64,000 nucleotides of DNA from Phallus indusiatus. Lineage: Eukaryota; Basidiomycota; Agaricomycetes; Phallales; Phallaceae. The stretch is taken from NCBI GenBank assembly GCA_027605045.1, contig JAQFWX010000003.1, positions 1,612,001 through 1,676,000 of the forward strand, read 5' to 3'. The translations under genes were made by a program, and so were the position numbers. Under the pieces are notes generated by a model. The model saw only the letters and a program-made list of their open reading frames with translations, was not told where the DNA came from and did no database searches. Below, piece by piece: positions 47,278 to 59,000 of the stretch; positions within the stretch are counted from its first letter, which is position 1, and every line of letters starts with the position of its first letter.

Positions 47278-48913
47278 GGAGGAAGCTTAGAATTCACCTT
47301 TTGGAGAAGTCATGAATATAATCCGGCGTTGCTCTTTTAGTAAGCATGCCTACTCTACATATATACCTATTATTCGTTTTAAAAAGGAATATCTCTATCA
47401 TGTTAACGAAACTTTATGCCCTCTGTCATGTCCTGTTAATTATCCACGATGATAGCTAACAATGTCGTGTCATATAGTGTACAACCGCCTGTATGCCTGT
47501 AACTGTAAAAGCGACTGCACGTTGTTTGCACTATATAGATTATTCAATCACTTTGGAAACTTTGTTGACCATTTTGTCAGAAGTAACATGTATATTCAAA
47601 TGTAATGAAACGGATAGTCTACAATGCAATAACGGGAAGAAATTTAAATGACTCGGAATCAATTACATTCTTTTTTTCAAAAGATTTGCTAAATCTTAAT
47701 GGTATGCGACATATACGTATATACACACAAGAGGAGAGCAATTAGCTCGAAAAGAAAAACAAATACTACATAAGATCTCATTGATAATCATAAGGGAAAG
47801 CAAAGGGGAAGGGAAGGGAAAAAACGGAAGGACGACGTGCAACGTTTAGGCGATAGTATTGTATGTCAGTGATAGTGTTGCTGAGCTGTCGGACTGTCGA
47901 CGACAACACTAGAGCGGAAGGGAGAGACCGTGCGCGTGCGCGTGAAACGACGTCGGCTTTACACCCGATACGATGGTTCGACATACGGTACGATATACCG
48001 TAAAAAACGCTTATGAGAGTGTACGGACGATGACGGTGGGCTGTACGGCATCTCTACAAGGGGTAAGAAGAGAAGCCTGCTGAGGTTGTCGGCTAGGAAG
48101 GGTACATGCTTCATATTTTAGTGTGAACACGCCTGGATAGAAACGAAGTGCCGTTAGTCCTTGGATATCGGAAAGCGATCCGAGTTGAGTTGAGTTGAAA
48201 GATAAGGCCTAACGGTTGCTTTAGATTGCGCTGCATTGTCCGGTCCAGTAAACTTGAGGCACGTTTTAAGTGGCGAGCTTGACTGCTCCATATTCCCGAT
48301 AAGTTGACATCATCATCATCATCCGAGAAGGAATAAGAAAAGATATAATGACAGAGAAGATGAAAACAAAAGGGCGTTAAGTTGTCGTCAAATTGAAAGA
48401 TAAAAAACGCGAAAAAATGGTAACAGAAGAAAAAATTTGATATTCATACAGCAGATTTTTTATAAATTCCCCAAACCGTAGTGGAATCCAACAGGTAAAA
48501 AACACAATGATAAGTAGTAAAAAAATAGGATAAGAGATAAAGAAGAGATATATGAATACGATCAGAATAAACAAAAATGAACAGACGGAATGGAATGCAG
48601 CGCGATAAGTAGGCGAAGTAAGAGGATGGGATGGGGGTAAGGACCTATGTTCGGTGGTAGTGGTGGTGGTCGAAAGCGAAATGGTGGAGAAAAAAGGAAA
48701 GGAGCCCAAAAACAAAGAGAGAAGTCGACAAAACAAGCACAATAGGATGTCACCAAAAAAGTCGAGATGCCATTATGTTCTACAATGGTATTTTGAGAAT
48801 GGGGTTGTAGTTTTGAGACAGAGAGAGACGACCGAGAGAGAGAGCCATCACCGAATAATAAAAAAAAAGAGAGGGAATAAAGGTGAAATCAAGCCAGTTC
48901 AAGGTCCAAACTT
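47278..48913. other. Intergenic between convergent DBF2 and the acidic ORF
   Basis: About 1.6 kb, AT-rich, with a T/A-rich tract 47640-47780 and purine-rich plus strand from 48300 to 48890. No coding sequence recognised. Small ORFs are compositional. Confidence 0.5.
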
Positions 48914-49792
48914 TTATCGAATCGAGTCTCCTTCTCGATATTTCTCTCTCCAGTTATCGATATTACTTTGATTCCAATCCTGTTTACTCCGTTGGACTCT
49001 ATAATCATCCGGAGCCGGATATCGAACCGTCGTGGTGGCGGCGTTGTTCGCATGATGCCAATGCGACGATCCTCTGGAACTACCGTCGATGTCATCAGCA
49101 TCGTCGCTACTGTGTAGTCGCCGCAGCGCAGGTTCCGGTAGTCGTGGCGGTGTCAAAATAACCCGCTGAAACTGCTGTTGTTCTTGTGGGCGCGGATGCG
49201 GTCGATACGATGGAGGCGAACGTTGTCTATTGTTGCTATATCCTGCTTCAAGCTGAATCGTTTGATCTCGTTGTATTACCGCTGGCTCAGACCACGATCT
49301 CCGCGTTCGACTTCCTTCTGGCATTGACTTGTGATGATGATTAATCTGCGCCTTCCACGTCCGTCTTGCTTTCTCAATATCGTCATCAGTCCTCCCATCC
49401 TCGCCACCTTCACCATCATCGCCATCGTCGTAATCTGTTCCCTCGTAATCCTCACTCAATTCTTCAGTTTTTTCATCATAATCCTCATCTTCCAGATTTT
49501 CCTCATCGTGGTGATACCGTTGACCAGCATATTGCACAGAATCGCTCAAATTGCCCGATAAACGGGGACGTTCTAGGCCGTTAGAAGAAACATGTCTGAA
49601 TCCGACTCCGACACCATCTTCAATTCCTTGTAACTGTAATTGTGCATTGATGTTGTTGTTATTGTCGTCGTCGTCGTTCCCATGCCCCGAATATCGACGT
49701 CGTGAATGTCGTTCCCTCATTGTGAATTCTGAATCCGAGATAGACCGGGTTTGATAATCTGTTATGGATTGTACATGTCCGTGATCGTCCAT
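48914..49792 (-). CDS. Acidic, low-complexity protein or cytosolic tail of the UNC93-like gene
   Basis: A 292-codon open frame from ATG 49792 (MDDHGHVQSITDYQTRSIS) to TAA, with an Asp/Asn run (GNDDDDNNNN), a Glu/Asp-rich block (DEENLEDEDYDEKTEELSED, YDDGDDGEGGEDGRTDD) and basic/Pro/Gln segments (PPSYRPHPRPQEQQQF). No domain is recognised; predicted disordered. Two readings are possible. It may be a separate small gene, or the C-terminal exon of the UNC93-like gene: that gene's apparent stop overlaps a perfect donor (gtaagt at 50206), and an acceptor (atatgtag) lies just before this ORF, joining in frame as VLARMDDHG. The 400-nt gap between them is pyrimidine-rich on the minus strand, which fits a promoter as well as an intron. 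Confidence 0.45.
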   Translation of the reverse strand: MDDHGHVQSITDYQTRSISDSEFTMRERHSRRRYSGHGNDDDDNNNNINAQLQLQGIEDGVGVGFRHVSSNGLERPRLSGNLSDSVQYAGQRYHHDEENLEDEDYDEKTEELSEDYEGTDYDDGDDGEGGEDGRTDDDIEKARRTWKAQINHHHKSMPEGSRTRRSWSEPAVIQRDQTIQLEAGYSNNRQRSPPSYRPHPRPQEQQQFQRVILTPPRLPEPALRRLHSSDDADDIDGSSRGSSHWHHANNAATTTVRYPAPDDYRVQRSKQDWNQSNIDNWREKYREGDSIR

Positions 49793-50202
49793 TCTTGCAC
49801 TACATATATCATGAAGGAGGGGGATCAGTATGTCATGTCACGTCATGTCGTTTGATGAATTAAAAAATGGAAAAGAAAAAGTGAAAGAAGTGAAACTGGT
49901 ATTAAAATGAATGAAACAGATGGGCGTGCGCGCGCGGTTTTCCTCCAAACGGAAAAAAGAAAGAGCAAAAAAGGCTGCTGTGTTTTGGGTTTTGTTTCGA
50001 GAAACTGAAACCAAAGTTGGAAGTTGGAGGGAATATAGATCATGAATGTGGTTTGTGTCATGAATGTCAAGATGAGAAGATCATATTCAGGAAGAACGAA
50101 GAAGTATCGAATAATGAAGATGAAAGAAAAAATGCTCGGGTGAAAGCGGAGAGGGAAAAATCAAAAGTATATGAACAGGATAATGCGATAACTTACAGTA
50201 CT

Positions 50203-53200
50203 TCTTCCTCAAATGTTGTCGTATCATGTACGCGCAAGTAAAGCATAGGAAGTGCAAAAACGAGTCCGGCAACTAATAAAGCCCATGTTGAAGCGAATAT
50301 GCTCATGTATCTGTTGATTGTGGAATAAAGAGAAAGAACGTCAGAATGTTAGATACGAGTATGAATAATGAATATTGCGAGAAAAAAAGGAAGTTGAAGC
50401 AGAAAAGTCGAAAACCAAATAAAACCGAAAAACGAAAACAAAGAAAGATCCGCGATGGATTAGCAGTTGAGAAGAAAAGGGAGAGGTTTGTTCTGTGCTG
50501 TAGAACATCACAGTGCCGAAAAAAAATGAAGAAATGTGGGTTGATGGGTGGCGGGAAAAGATTGGTCTCGTGGTGAATCCGAACCATATTCACATATGAA
50601 TGATGGTGATGGAATAGAAGAGCAGAATATAGGGGAAGAGAGAGAGACTGGTTATACAACATGCCCCTTCCCTTCATGAGACAAGGGCGCTGTGACAACC
50701 ATAGCAAACATAACCTCAAAACCTAGCACAACCCAAAGAAGAGGAAGTCCGAAAGTTGGAAATGAACAGGCCAAAACCTGATACATCCACCATATGAATA
50801 AATGAATGAATTGAACCACAGGACCACAAGAGCTCAAATGAGCTTGGTCGCGGAATCAAAATGGAAGAAAACAGCAAGACATGTAAACTTTGGGGTTTAG
50901 AAAAAGGGACACATACGGTAGATTAACAGCGTCTGCGCGCCATATGCCTGCTGCACCAGCCGATTGAAGAGATTTATCTAAAAAGGGCATGTAAATAAAT
51001 TGGTTTGAGGAAAAAGCGTAGAGTGGGAGAAGGAAGAGGATAAGCCCCCCCAAAAAAGAGAACGAATATCCAAAAAGAAGACCATGGCGAGATGCAGCCA
51101 AGAACAAGAAGAGAATAGAAAAAAGTGGGGAAGAAGGACGGACGTACAGAATCCTGTAAAATAAGCCAATTTGGCAGGATCGTTACTCATTGCGCCCTAC
51201 AATTATTAAAACAGCATGTTAGAGCAGATTCTCAAGAAGTTCGTATCAGAGAAAAAGAAGAAAAAAAGAGGACACGTTTTCTTTTGCATCGTGTCGTGTC
51301 GTGTCGTTCTATTATTTTCGGTTTTAAGGCAACACTTACCATCATCCAGTATGCGGCGGTTTGCCACATGGCATCGAGTAAACCTGAATAGGAAGAATGA
51401 GACGATTTTTTTTTTAAAAAAAAATACACGAGAAGATGAATGAATTTACCACACAGGATGTACAAACATAGTCGAGGTGGGTAATGCGGATCTAGGAAGT
51501 CCATTTTTCCAGTATCATCAGTTGTTGACAGTGGCTCAGTTGCGCGGGTATATCCTCTAAAATAACAAAGGAATGATCGAATGCGTTATATTAAGACAAT
51601 TTAAACTAGAAATATGCATACCTTTGATAAATGTATGCCCAAGTGTGTACAGCAAATACCATAACAAAAAGGACGATCCATCCTAGAAACGCGCGAGCTC
51701 TCCGGGTAAGACGTTTTTGGTCCAGTAAGAGTCCGATGGCTAGTGAGCCCACGATTTGGGAGAGCCAGTAGCAGAAGTTGTTGAGGCTTCGGGTGCGGAT
51801 GTTGAATAGCGCTCCGTTGTAATCATTGAACTAACAAAAGCACGTTTAACAAGGTGTGAAGGACGGAATGGAACGTGATTTTTTACCTGCCATGTGTAGA
51901 ACCTTTACAAAAAGAGAGATAACAAATAAGTAAACAATTTAACGAAAAAAAACGCGCGAATATTATTCTGTGTCTTTCTTACCAATTGCTCGTGAAAAAT
52001 AACGGGAATAGTAGTAGAATAAATGGATCTGTGCGGAGCGCGACCCAGAGGAAATAGAATTCAACTTTCCAGCTTGGATGACGTGGTGTCGTTACGCGTG
52101 TTCCATCTGTACGGATCATCTTGTTTGGGTCGGTCATTATAAGTGGGATGAGGACGCCTGTGAGGGTTAGGACGAGGAAGATGATCTGTAGTATGTTCGT
52201 TGAGAGATAAGGGTCAAACATAGAAGGGCGATAATGTATCCAATACATACGTAGGTGCCATTAGCGACATGGTTGCCCTAAAAAATGGTGTGTGCATGTC
52301 AGTTCAGTGGTTGTGAAAAATAGTCGCAGGACAGGAAAAAAAACGAGCCCATGTACCTTTAATTGGAAATTCTCTCCGAAAGAGACTGCGGCGCCTACGA
52401 CACCGCCCAGATTGAATATACTCCAAAATATACCGATGTACAGTCCCTTCTCACTTTCTGTGTGTCCACGAACATAAACATAAAAGACACATGAGCGGGG
52501 AATGCGAGTCGGAGTATGTTTACAGGAGGCGAGGCGTAGCGATGGAATGGGAATTATCGGGTCGACGTCGGGTAAGAAATGTCAAAGGAGAAAGAAGCAA
52601 GCAGGACAGGAAGAATGAATATAATGAATGAATTGTAAATGAATTGTAATGAAAAAAAGTTGATAAGACATTATAGATGTTTGATGGGCGGGATCAGAGT
52701 CGATTAGATCGGCGATGATGGTAAGGCAATGGCAAAAATGCATTCCGTGTCAATGAATGGTGCAGAAGTCAATTCATGCGTAATTGTGTTTGGCACGCGG
52801 ATGTATATGGTTTGGTGAGAGAGGGTATAGTAAGGGCAGTTAGTGGCATGATATGGTGCGTTGAAGAAGACGGGACAGGACAAAAAGGGATGAATGGGAA
52901 AGTTTCAAAGACCACGATGACACCGAATACGTAAGAGTGGAATTCGATAACGACGTAATTGTGAACGGAAATCGATGAGTTGGATAGAAATCGTGTTATG
53001 AAGTTGTTAGCTTAAGAGTAAAGAGAGAAAGGGAGAGTAATAAAGGGAGGACGAACCGACTGGATATGCGAGCATCAGACTTCCCTGATAAGCAGAAAAG
53101 ATAATTAGCATATAGTATTCATAAACACTCGCATCGTCAATGACATACCTGAGCGGACCATAATAAACCGGCACATACGCCCAATATTGCACCTCCTCCA

Positions 53201-53868
53201 ATGACGAATCCGTCAGCGTTTGGGTGGATATCCAATGCCCTTGTGTGATGAAAATAAAGATCCGGATTAAGATTAGGATGAAAGTGTAGCCGTGGGTTGT
53301 GACGAACGTACAGATAACTTCCGATGTACAATGGGTATGCCAGACTGCCTAGAATAAGAGTCCTTTTGCTTCCTAGTTTGTTATTGACGGAACTGGAAAT
53401 AAAAGGAGATGAATATGCCGAGTTGACGATATATAGCTGGTGTGAAGACGCACCCTGCGAAGAATGAAGCGAATGCGAAGGTGGCGTAGATAGCTGCATT
53501 AGCATTCGCTGGTGTTTTGGAATCCTGACCATTCTGTCCGAGTCCATTGAGAGCGTTATACAACCCGGGACACATGAAACATGTCAAGCCTGTTATTATT
53601 GGAACGTTAAAGATAAAATCCTTCTCTTCCCACAGCGATGCGATAAACACGACGCACCTAGTAAGCAGACCTGCGTAGTCGGATGCTGGTAGAACCCTTT
53701 GAATCCCTTTGGCCGCTCGTAAATAGCCGGCTGATAATGCGAACGATCTGGACCGGGTGCGTGATCATGGTGGACGTTGTGGTTGCCTTTATCGTGGTCG
53801 TATGAATCGTCGCTGACTCCGCTGTCCTTCTCATTCGGTCTCTCGGAATGGTAAAAGTCGACAACCAT
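50203..53868 (-). CDS. UNC93-like multi-pass membrane protein (MFS-related)
   Basis: A fungal UNC-93-like protein (DUF895 group of the major facilitator clan), about 12 membrane helices spread over many short exons. Start at 53868: MVVDFYHSERPNEKDSGVSD, a His/Asp-rich cytosolic N-terminus, then GFKGFYQHPTTQVCLLG. Recognised segments in order: VPIITGLTCFMCPGLYNALN with GLGQNGQDS, ASFFAGSVNNKLGSKRTL, GFVIGGGAILGVCAGLLWSA, GSLMLAYPVG, SEKGLYIGIFWSIFNLGGVV, GTYIIFLVLTLTGVLIPLIM, VEFYFLWVALRTDPFILLLF, FNDYNGALFNIRTRSLNNFC, LLLDQKRLTRRARAFLGWIV, then GAMSNDPAKLAYFTGFY, SAGAAGIWRADAVNLPY and a last helix FASTWALLVAGLVFALPMLY. The apparent end is FEEEVL with TAA at 50203-50205. One intron near 52458-53055 is about 600 nt. 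Transported substrate unknown; yeast relatives are uncharacterised. Confidence 0.83.
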
Positions 53869-54634
53869 CGCTGATCAGGTGGGCGAGACCTTTAGCGGAA
53901 GGAGAGGAGAAGGAGGGAAAGGATACCGGGGATGGGGGAGAGGGTATGTAAATAGGAATGAGGAGGAGGAGGAGGAGGAGGAAGAGAAGAAAGCAGAGGA
54001 AGGGCTGCTAGGCACACATCAAACCAAGCGATCGAGGAGGAGAGGATGATAATGTAATCCACGACCTTAGGGAATTACGACAATTATTACAAGATTACCA
54101 GAATTATTTATATATATATTTTTTATTATTTGTAAGCGAACTTGTAATATTATATTCTAATGTCTGGCAGAGATTAACATAATGTCATAACATGACTATA
54201 CGGTAGTGCCACCTCACATGGCCCTAGACATCCTATTTGCCTGCACAGCCGGCGCAAACAGGTCCGAACAAGCGAAGGAAACTAGCGAATCTGTCTCCCC
54301 CCAAATTTAGATTTCTATATACCCGGTTATCGCGGACAATGTACATACCCAGAGTATATTATTATTACTGTGACTGGGCAAATCACTCTTTGGGATTTTT
54401 AAAAATAAATAAATTGGGGGAGGAATGTAGACTAAACTACGTCAAACAAACAAAAAAAAAATCAAAACAAATTGGGGCATGCTGATCATGAAAGAGTGAG
54501 GAAAAATCCAAAACTCAGAGCAGAAAAGGAAAATTTGATCTCACGAGGGTGAGGACACGTATATATGTATTTATGTATTATAAAAGAGGGGAAGGGTAAT
54601 TCCACCCTTTCCTCCTCCTCTCCTCTCCTCCTTT
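53869..54634. other. Intergenic: UNC93-like promoter side and YOP1 3' side
   Basis: About 770 bp. Contains a GGA/GAG trinucleotide run (about 53958-53990), an AT-rich block with tatatatata (54110-54125) and no recognisable gene. Confidence 0.5.
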
Positions 54635-55390
54635 TTACAACGAGTTCGCTTCCTTGACTTTGGAGCGGAGTTCGTCCGCAGAGGCCGTGTTAGTCGTAGT
54701 CGTCGTCACGGCACGGTTGCCAGCGCCGCCTAAAAGTACAGGCCTCAAAACGGTCGCGTAAAGTTTAACCGCACCCTATAACACGCGAAAAACATGATTC
54801 GTCAGTTTTGACTAAGAACTGGCTTTTTTCTGGCTAGATGGGGGTGAATGTTTAGTCACGCACCTTGAAGGCGGGAAGCTGCAGCCACAAAATGAAGAGA
54901 GCCTTGGTTGGGTAGTAGAAGGGCATGTAGTACAAGATAGGTCGGAGGGCAAAGCTTTCCAGGAAAGTGAAAAATCCGTATACAACCCAGTAAGTCAACC
55001 ACTGAACGTCATCCTGATGTTGCGGTGTTTCCAATGCCTTGAACGACATGTAAGCCGGTAATACGAAGCCGAGGGTGTTGGAAATGAACGAAGCAAGACT
55101 GTTAATGAAAAGAAGAAGAGTCACGATAGCGACCGTGCCCAATACTCCATACGCTTTAGGCACTTGGGTCCTTTGCTCCAGTTGAAGCAAGACAGGGTAT
55201 TTACTTAACTACATATTGTAAAAAAAAGAGAGGTCAAATGATTTAATACGTCGAAAAAAATGTTTGAAATTACCTCCTTATCGAGTTGTTGAAGATAAAA
55301 GTTGGCCTTATTCTGGGCTTGGACGACGAGAGGATGGCTTTGCATTTTCTGTGCTGACATTTTCGTCTGGTCAACAAATTGAGACGACAT
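54635..55390 (-). CDS. YOP1: ER membrane-shaping protein Yop1 (REEP5/DP1/HVA22)
   Basis: Hairpin membrane protein that, with reticulons, curves ER tubules and interacts with Rab GTPases. The start at 55390 (MSSQFVDQTKMSAQKMQSHP) is the first ATG; the codon twelve bases upstream that could extend the frame is TTG. After an intron following LQQLDKE come LSKYPVLLQLEQRTQVPKAY, GVLGTVAIVTLLLFINSLAS, FISNTLGFVLPAYMSFKALE, the family core TPQHQDDVQWLTYWVVYGFF, FLESFALRPILYYMPFYYPT and KALFILWLQLP. The last exon reads GAVKLYATVLRPVLLGGAGN and ends VKEANSL with TAA at 54635-54637. Four exons. Length (~190 aa) is typical. Head to head with OST5, 271 bp apart. Confidence 0.95.
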
Positions 55391-55661
55391 TTTTTTAAAC
55401 AATACAGAAAATTGATAGGAGCAAATAGTGTTCCTTTTCCCCCTTACATACCTCCTTTTTTATATTTACGACAGGTGATGTCGATGACGATGGAATGAGA
55501 TTGGGTAAAAAAAATTAGGTGGAGACGACGCTAGAAAGTGGGAGACGCTCCGCTTGCGTCACACTCTACGTATTATACTCAGCTCGGCATCTTCCGGGTC
55601 AGTGCGCACACACACAACGTGTACGTGTAACATCATCGACTGACTGTCGCAAAAGCACACC
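55391..55661. promoter_or_regulatory. Bidirectional promoter YOP1 / OST5
   Basis: 271 bp between divergent starts of two ER membrane genes. Contains acacacacaacgtgtacgtgtaac near 55608-55631, with an acgtgta/acgtgtaac pair. No specific factor is assigned. Confidence 0.45.
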
Positions 55662-56015
55662 ATGGCCGACTACGCTTCTATCGAGGTAATGAACAAAAAA
55701 CCATCTTTCTTTATTATCACTTACACCTTGTAGGCACTATATGAAACATTACCGCCGTTTTCACCATACCTCCCAGCAAGCACGCTCCCTTACCTCGCCT
55801 TCATTCTCTTAATGGCCACCTTTGCTCTCGGATTTTATTTCTCCACGTATGTACTGGCCGATTGTCATTCAGCTCCTTTTCACAGCCTAATCACACCGTC
55901 TAGACTCCCGAAAGCAACCATACCAGTAAACGAACTGGGTGTCGCACTCCTAGCAAGCGTACTGGCCGGATTCGGTGTTGTCACTCTCTTCTGCAGCGTA
56001 GGCGTTAATGTATAG
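55662..56015 (+). CDS. OST5: Oligosaccharyltransferase subunit Ost5 (TMEM258)
   Basis: Small two-helix subunit of the ER N-glycosylation enzyme, in the Ost1-Ost5 subcomplex. Three exons (55662-55685, 55734-55846, 55904-56015) give 82 residues, near the yeast length. The protein begins MADYASIEALYETLPPFSPY, then helix one PYLAFILLMATFALGFYFST, a short loop LPKATIPVNE, and helix two ELGVALLASVLAGFGVVTLF ending CSVGVNV. The first exon is only 24 nt. A decayed partial copy lies at about 63395-63505. Confidence 0.88.
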
Positions 56016-59000
56016 CCGGGAAAGCAAACCAGAGCAAACCAGAGCAACAACGTGCGCTGCACAGAAAATACCCTACAGTATACAAAAAAGAGACGCCTCT
56101 AGCGTGTAAAAATATTATTTATCGTTAAACTTTACCTTCTGGTATTTGGGGAGTATGATGGTATAGCTTATGTGTAGCACTGAGTATTGGTTAAAACTGG
56201 TTGTTTGGGTACTGTCAAATACACCAACCCCCTTGGCCTACCCTTTTGAACTCCTTTCCATCAAATTAGAGTTGCTAACCGATATTAGTACGAAACACCG
56301 GTACCCGTCTTATATTCAAGCCCGAAGTTGCTTCTAGTTCTAGCTTCAAAACCAACGTTTGATTTCGAAGTTAAATAAAAGGGGTCTCAGAATAATATCT
56401 GCTCTGATGTATATATATGTGTGTATGTGCGTGTCTTTATTTCGGGCGAGGTTGATCGGACTAATTTGAAAGCAGTATTCGTGCCAATGGTTGTCCCCGA
56501 CTCACACAGCAGATAGATAGACCGGTAAACAAACCAAAATCCAACCCGACTGCGGCACTTTTTTTCGAAACCCAGAATCGAGATCCAACTCACCGATATC
56601 CAGACTCCACAGCAACGTCCCTTCATTTCACGGATCCTTTAAGCAAATATCGTCACCAACTTCCGCTATCGGGACCGAACCTACAAAACACGTAGCGGCT
56701 CACGATACGTGTAACTTGGCAATTCAAAGTTCGAGGTTCCAATAAGCTCATAAAAATAACCATAACAAAGATCTCTTCCTTTAAGATTTCCCTCCCAAGA
56801 TCCGCCCGCACAAATTGAAAAGAACTCGTGATCAAAACAAAATAAAAAAAAACATGATGTTACAGTGTTCTGACAACTCGGATTCACAGAATCGTCACTA
56901 TTGGATCATCTGCATCAATTAACTTATGCGCTTCCGCCATTGGGTCACTCCGAATCCGTATCAGTAATCAGTGCGCATATCAGTGTGAGTATTAGTATTA
57001 GTATCAAACATCTGACTTTCACTTTTGCTCCCTATCAGAACTTTTCTCTCTATGTCCAGACTCTACACCAGCTAACCGAGTATACGTGGTGTGCTCATAA
57101 TCCGGGATCTATCACTCTCTCAAAAAACAAAGGGGAAATTCACATCAAGTAAGCCAAAGTGTCAGGCGAGTCAAAAGTGGAGCGCATTGTGAGATTCACT
57201 TTCCTTTTTTTCCATTAAACTTCGGCTTTGTCGGGGTTAACAAACTCCCCCCTGAACAACGTGAATGTGAATACGATGTACAAGTTCCATTGGAAGGGAA
57301 AGGGAAGAGGCTTGAAGGAAGGAGAGGATATCGATAAGATCTTTCCGGGTGAAAGTTTACATATAGTGAAAGAATGCAAAGCATTTTGAGGGAGGGGGGG
57401 TTCTTTTGAAGCTTAGATTTGGATCTCTCTCTAAATTTGTTGGGTTCTCTTCTTAATTTCTGCCTTTTCACATGACTTTTGACGGAGGGGAAGGAAGGGG
57501 GGTGCTAGTCTGACTAGTCCTAAGTGATTTTTAGGTTATCTCTTTCCTTATATTAAATCTTGCAAAGACGGGACTTCTGTTTCAAGGAAGTGGTCATCAC
57601 CTGGTTGAATAGATATTTAATCGCTGTATCAGCAGTGGTACATTCCGCGCAAGGTGGGCTATCGTGAAGCGTTCGACTTCTCTCTCTCTCTTCCATTTGT
57701 ATGTCATGGGACGCAGCGGCTTTTACGGATCGAGAGGTAACGAGACCGGGTGGGTTGCATGTACACTACAGAATGTTCTTGTCCCGTTGGTTGGCGCTGT
57801 AGACCCCCGCTTCGATTAGCAATGATTTAAACGAAGCAATTGATTTATCCTTATCATATTGAGCAGCGAGTTTTTCTAGCACATTACAATTTGAAGTGAT
57901 TACAAGCATTACACCAACTATTGTAAAATTTTCAGGGGTAACCACAAACTTCTCGAATTCTTAATTCAAGCACCTGACCAAAGCTTCGGACTCCACAAGT
58001 CCACAGGTCCACGGCTCACCACTGTCACTTTGAATTAGAGAATTATCGAACTCATTTCAAGTTTGTGCCTATGCTCATCTTCTACGTAGAAAAATTAATA
58101 TTGCAGGAAGGAAAAGGAATATACTTGTTGACGTCGTCTTTCCCTGTCCGTCCCTGTCTGTCAAATTTGAATACAAATCATGTCAACCGCCACGAAGGAA
58201 CCCGAAAAATGTATTATGTTTGTATGCGCCGGAGCCACATAAGTCCGGACGCGAAACGCTTGAGCGTTATATCATAATGACATACGTATTTACATACGTT
58301 ACACAATTTAAATATCTTGGGCTCGTGGTATTCAAACTGGTAGGTCGATCAGTATTATAATCATACACGCCGATTTGATGAATTGCAGCCAGGAACAATA
58401 CAACGTTAAGTTGCAAGACTTGTTTCCATGACCCTTAATACACCGGTCTCTTTTTCTATTTCCCTTTGACCCCTTGAGATAAATAATTTAATGGAAATCA
58501 AAAGAAGACAGGAGCTTTTTTCTATGCTCACGGATCCGGAGAAAACATTTTAAAAGGAAAGGACAACCGTCCAGCATCTTCTGCGCCGCATTTCCTGAAG
58601 ACCTGACTCTCCGACCTCGGACGCAACACTGCCGGATCAATAGTTTTTCACGTTGCTCTGTCTTCACACCTATCAATCAATCACTGTGCTGGATTTTTGG
58701 CCATGTTTTGTATGTTTGTGTTGATCTCCAGGCTCAAAATCCTGGATCTGGTTCTTTTATTTGGCTTGTTGGGCTAGCTAGTATGTATGTAGATCCGCTC
58801 ACCGTATATGTTGTACCTACCACAATTTAAATAACACAGCCTCCAGTGACTGCGCGCCCCGAAAGGAAGAAAAGGTCGGTATGATATATATATGATCTTT
58901 TTCGAATTTGAAATAGGAAACAGGACATACTTTCCTCCGTGATGAGGATGTGCCCAGCCACAATTATACACTAATCTTTTACCTCGCACAAGCGCGAGCC

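Noticed and set aside
55391..55402. Four-residue extension of YOP1 (reading MFKK)
   Set aside because: The first codon would be TTG; the ATG at 55390 is the proper start.
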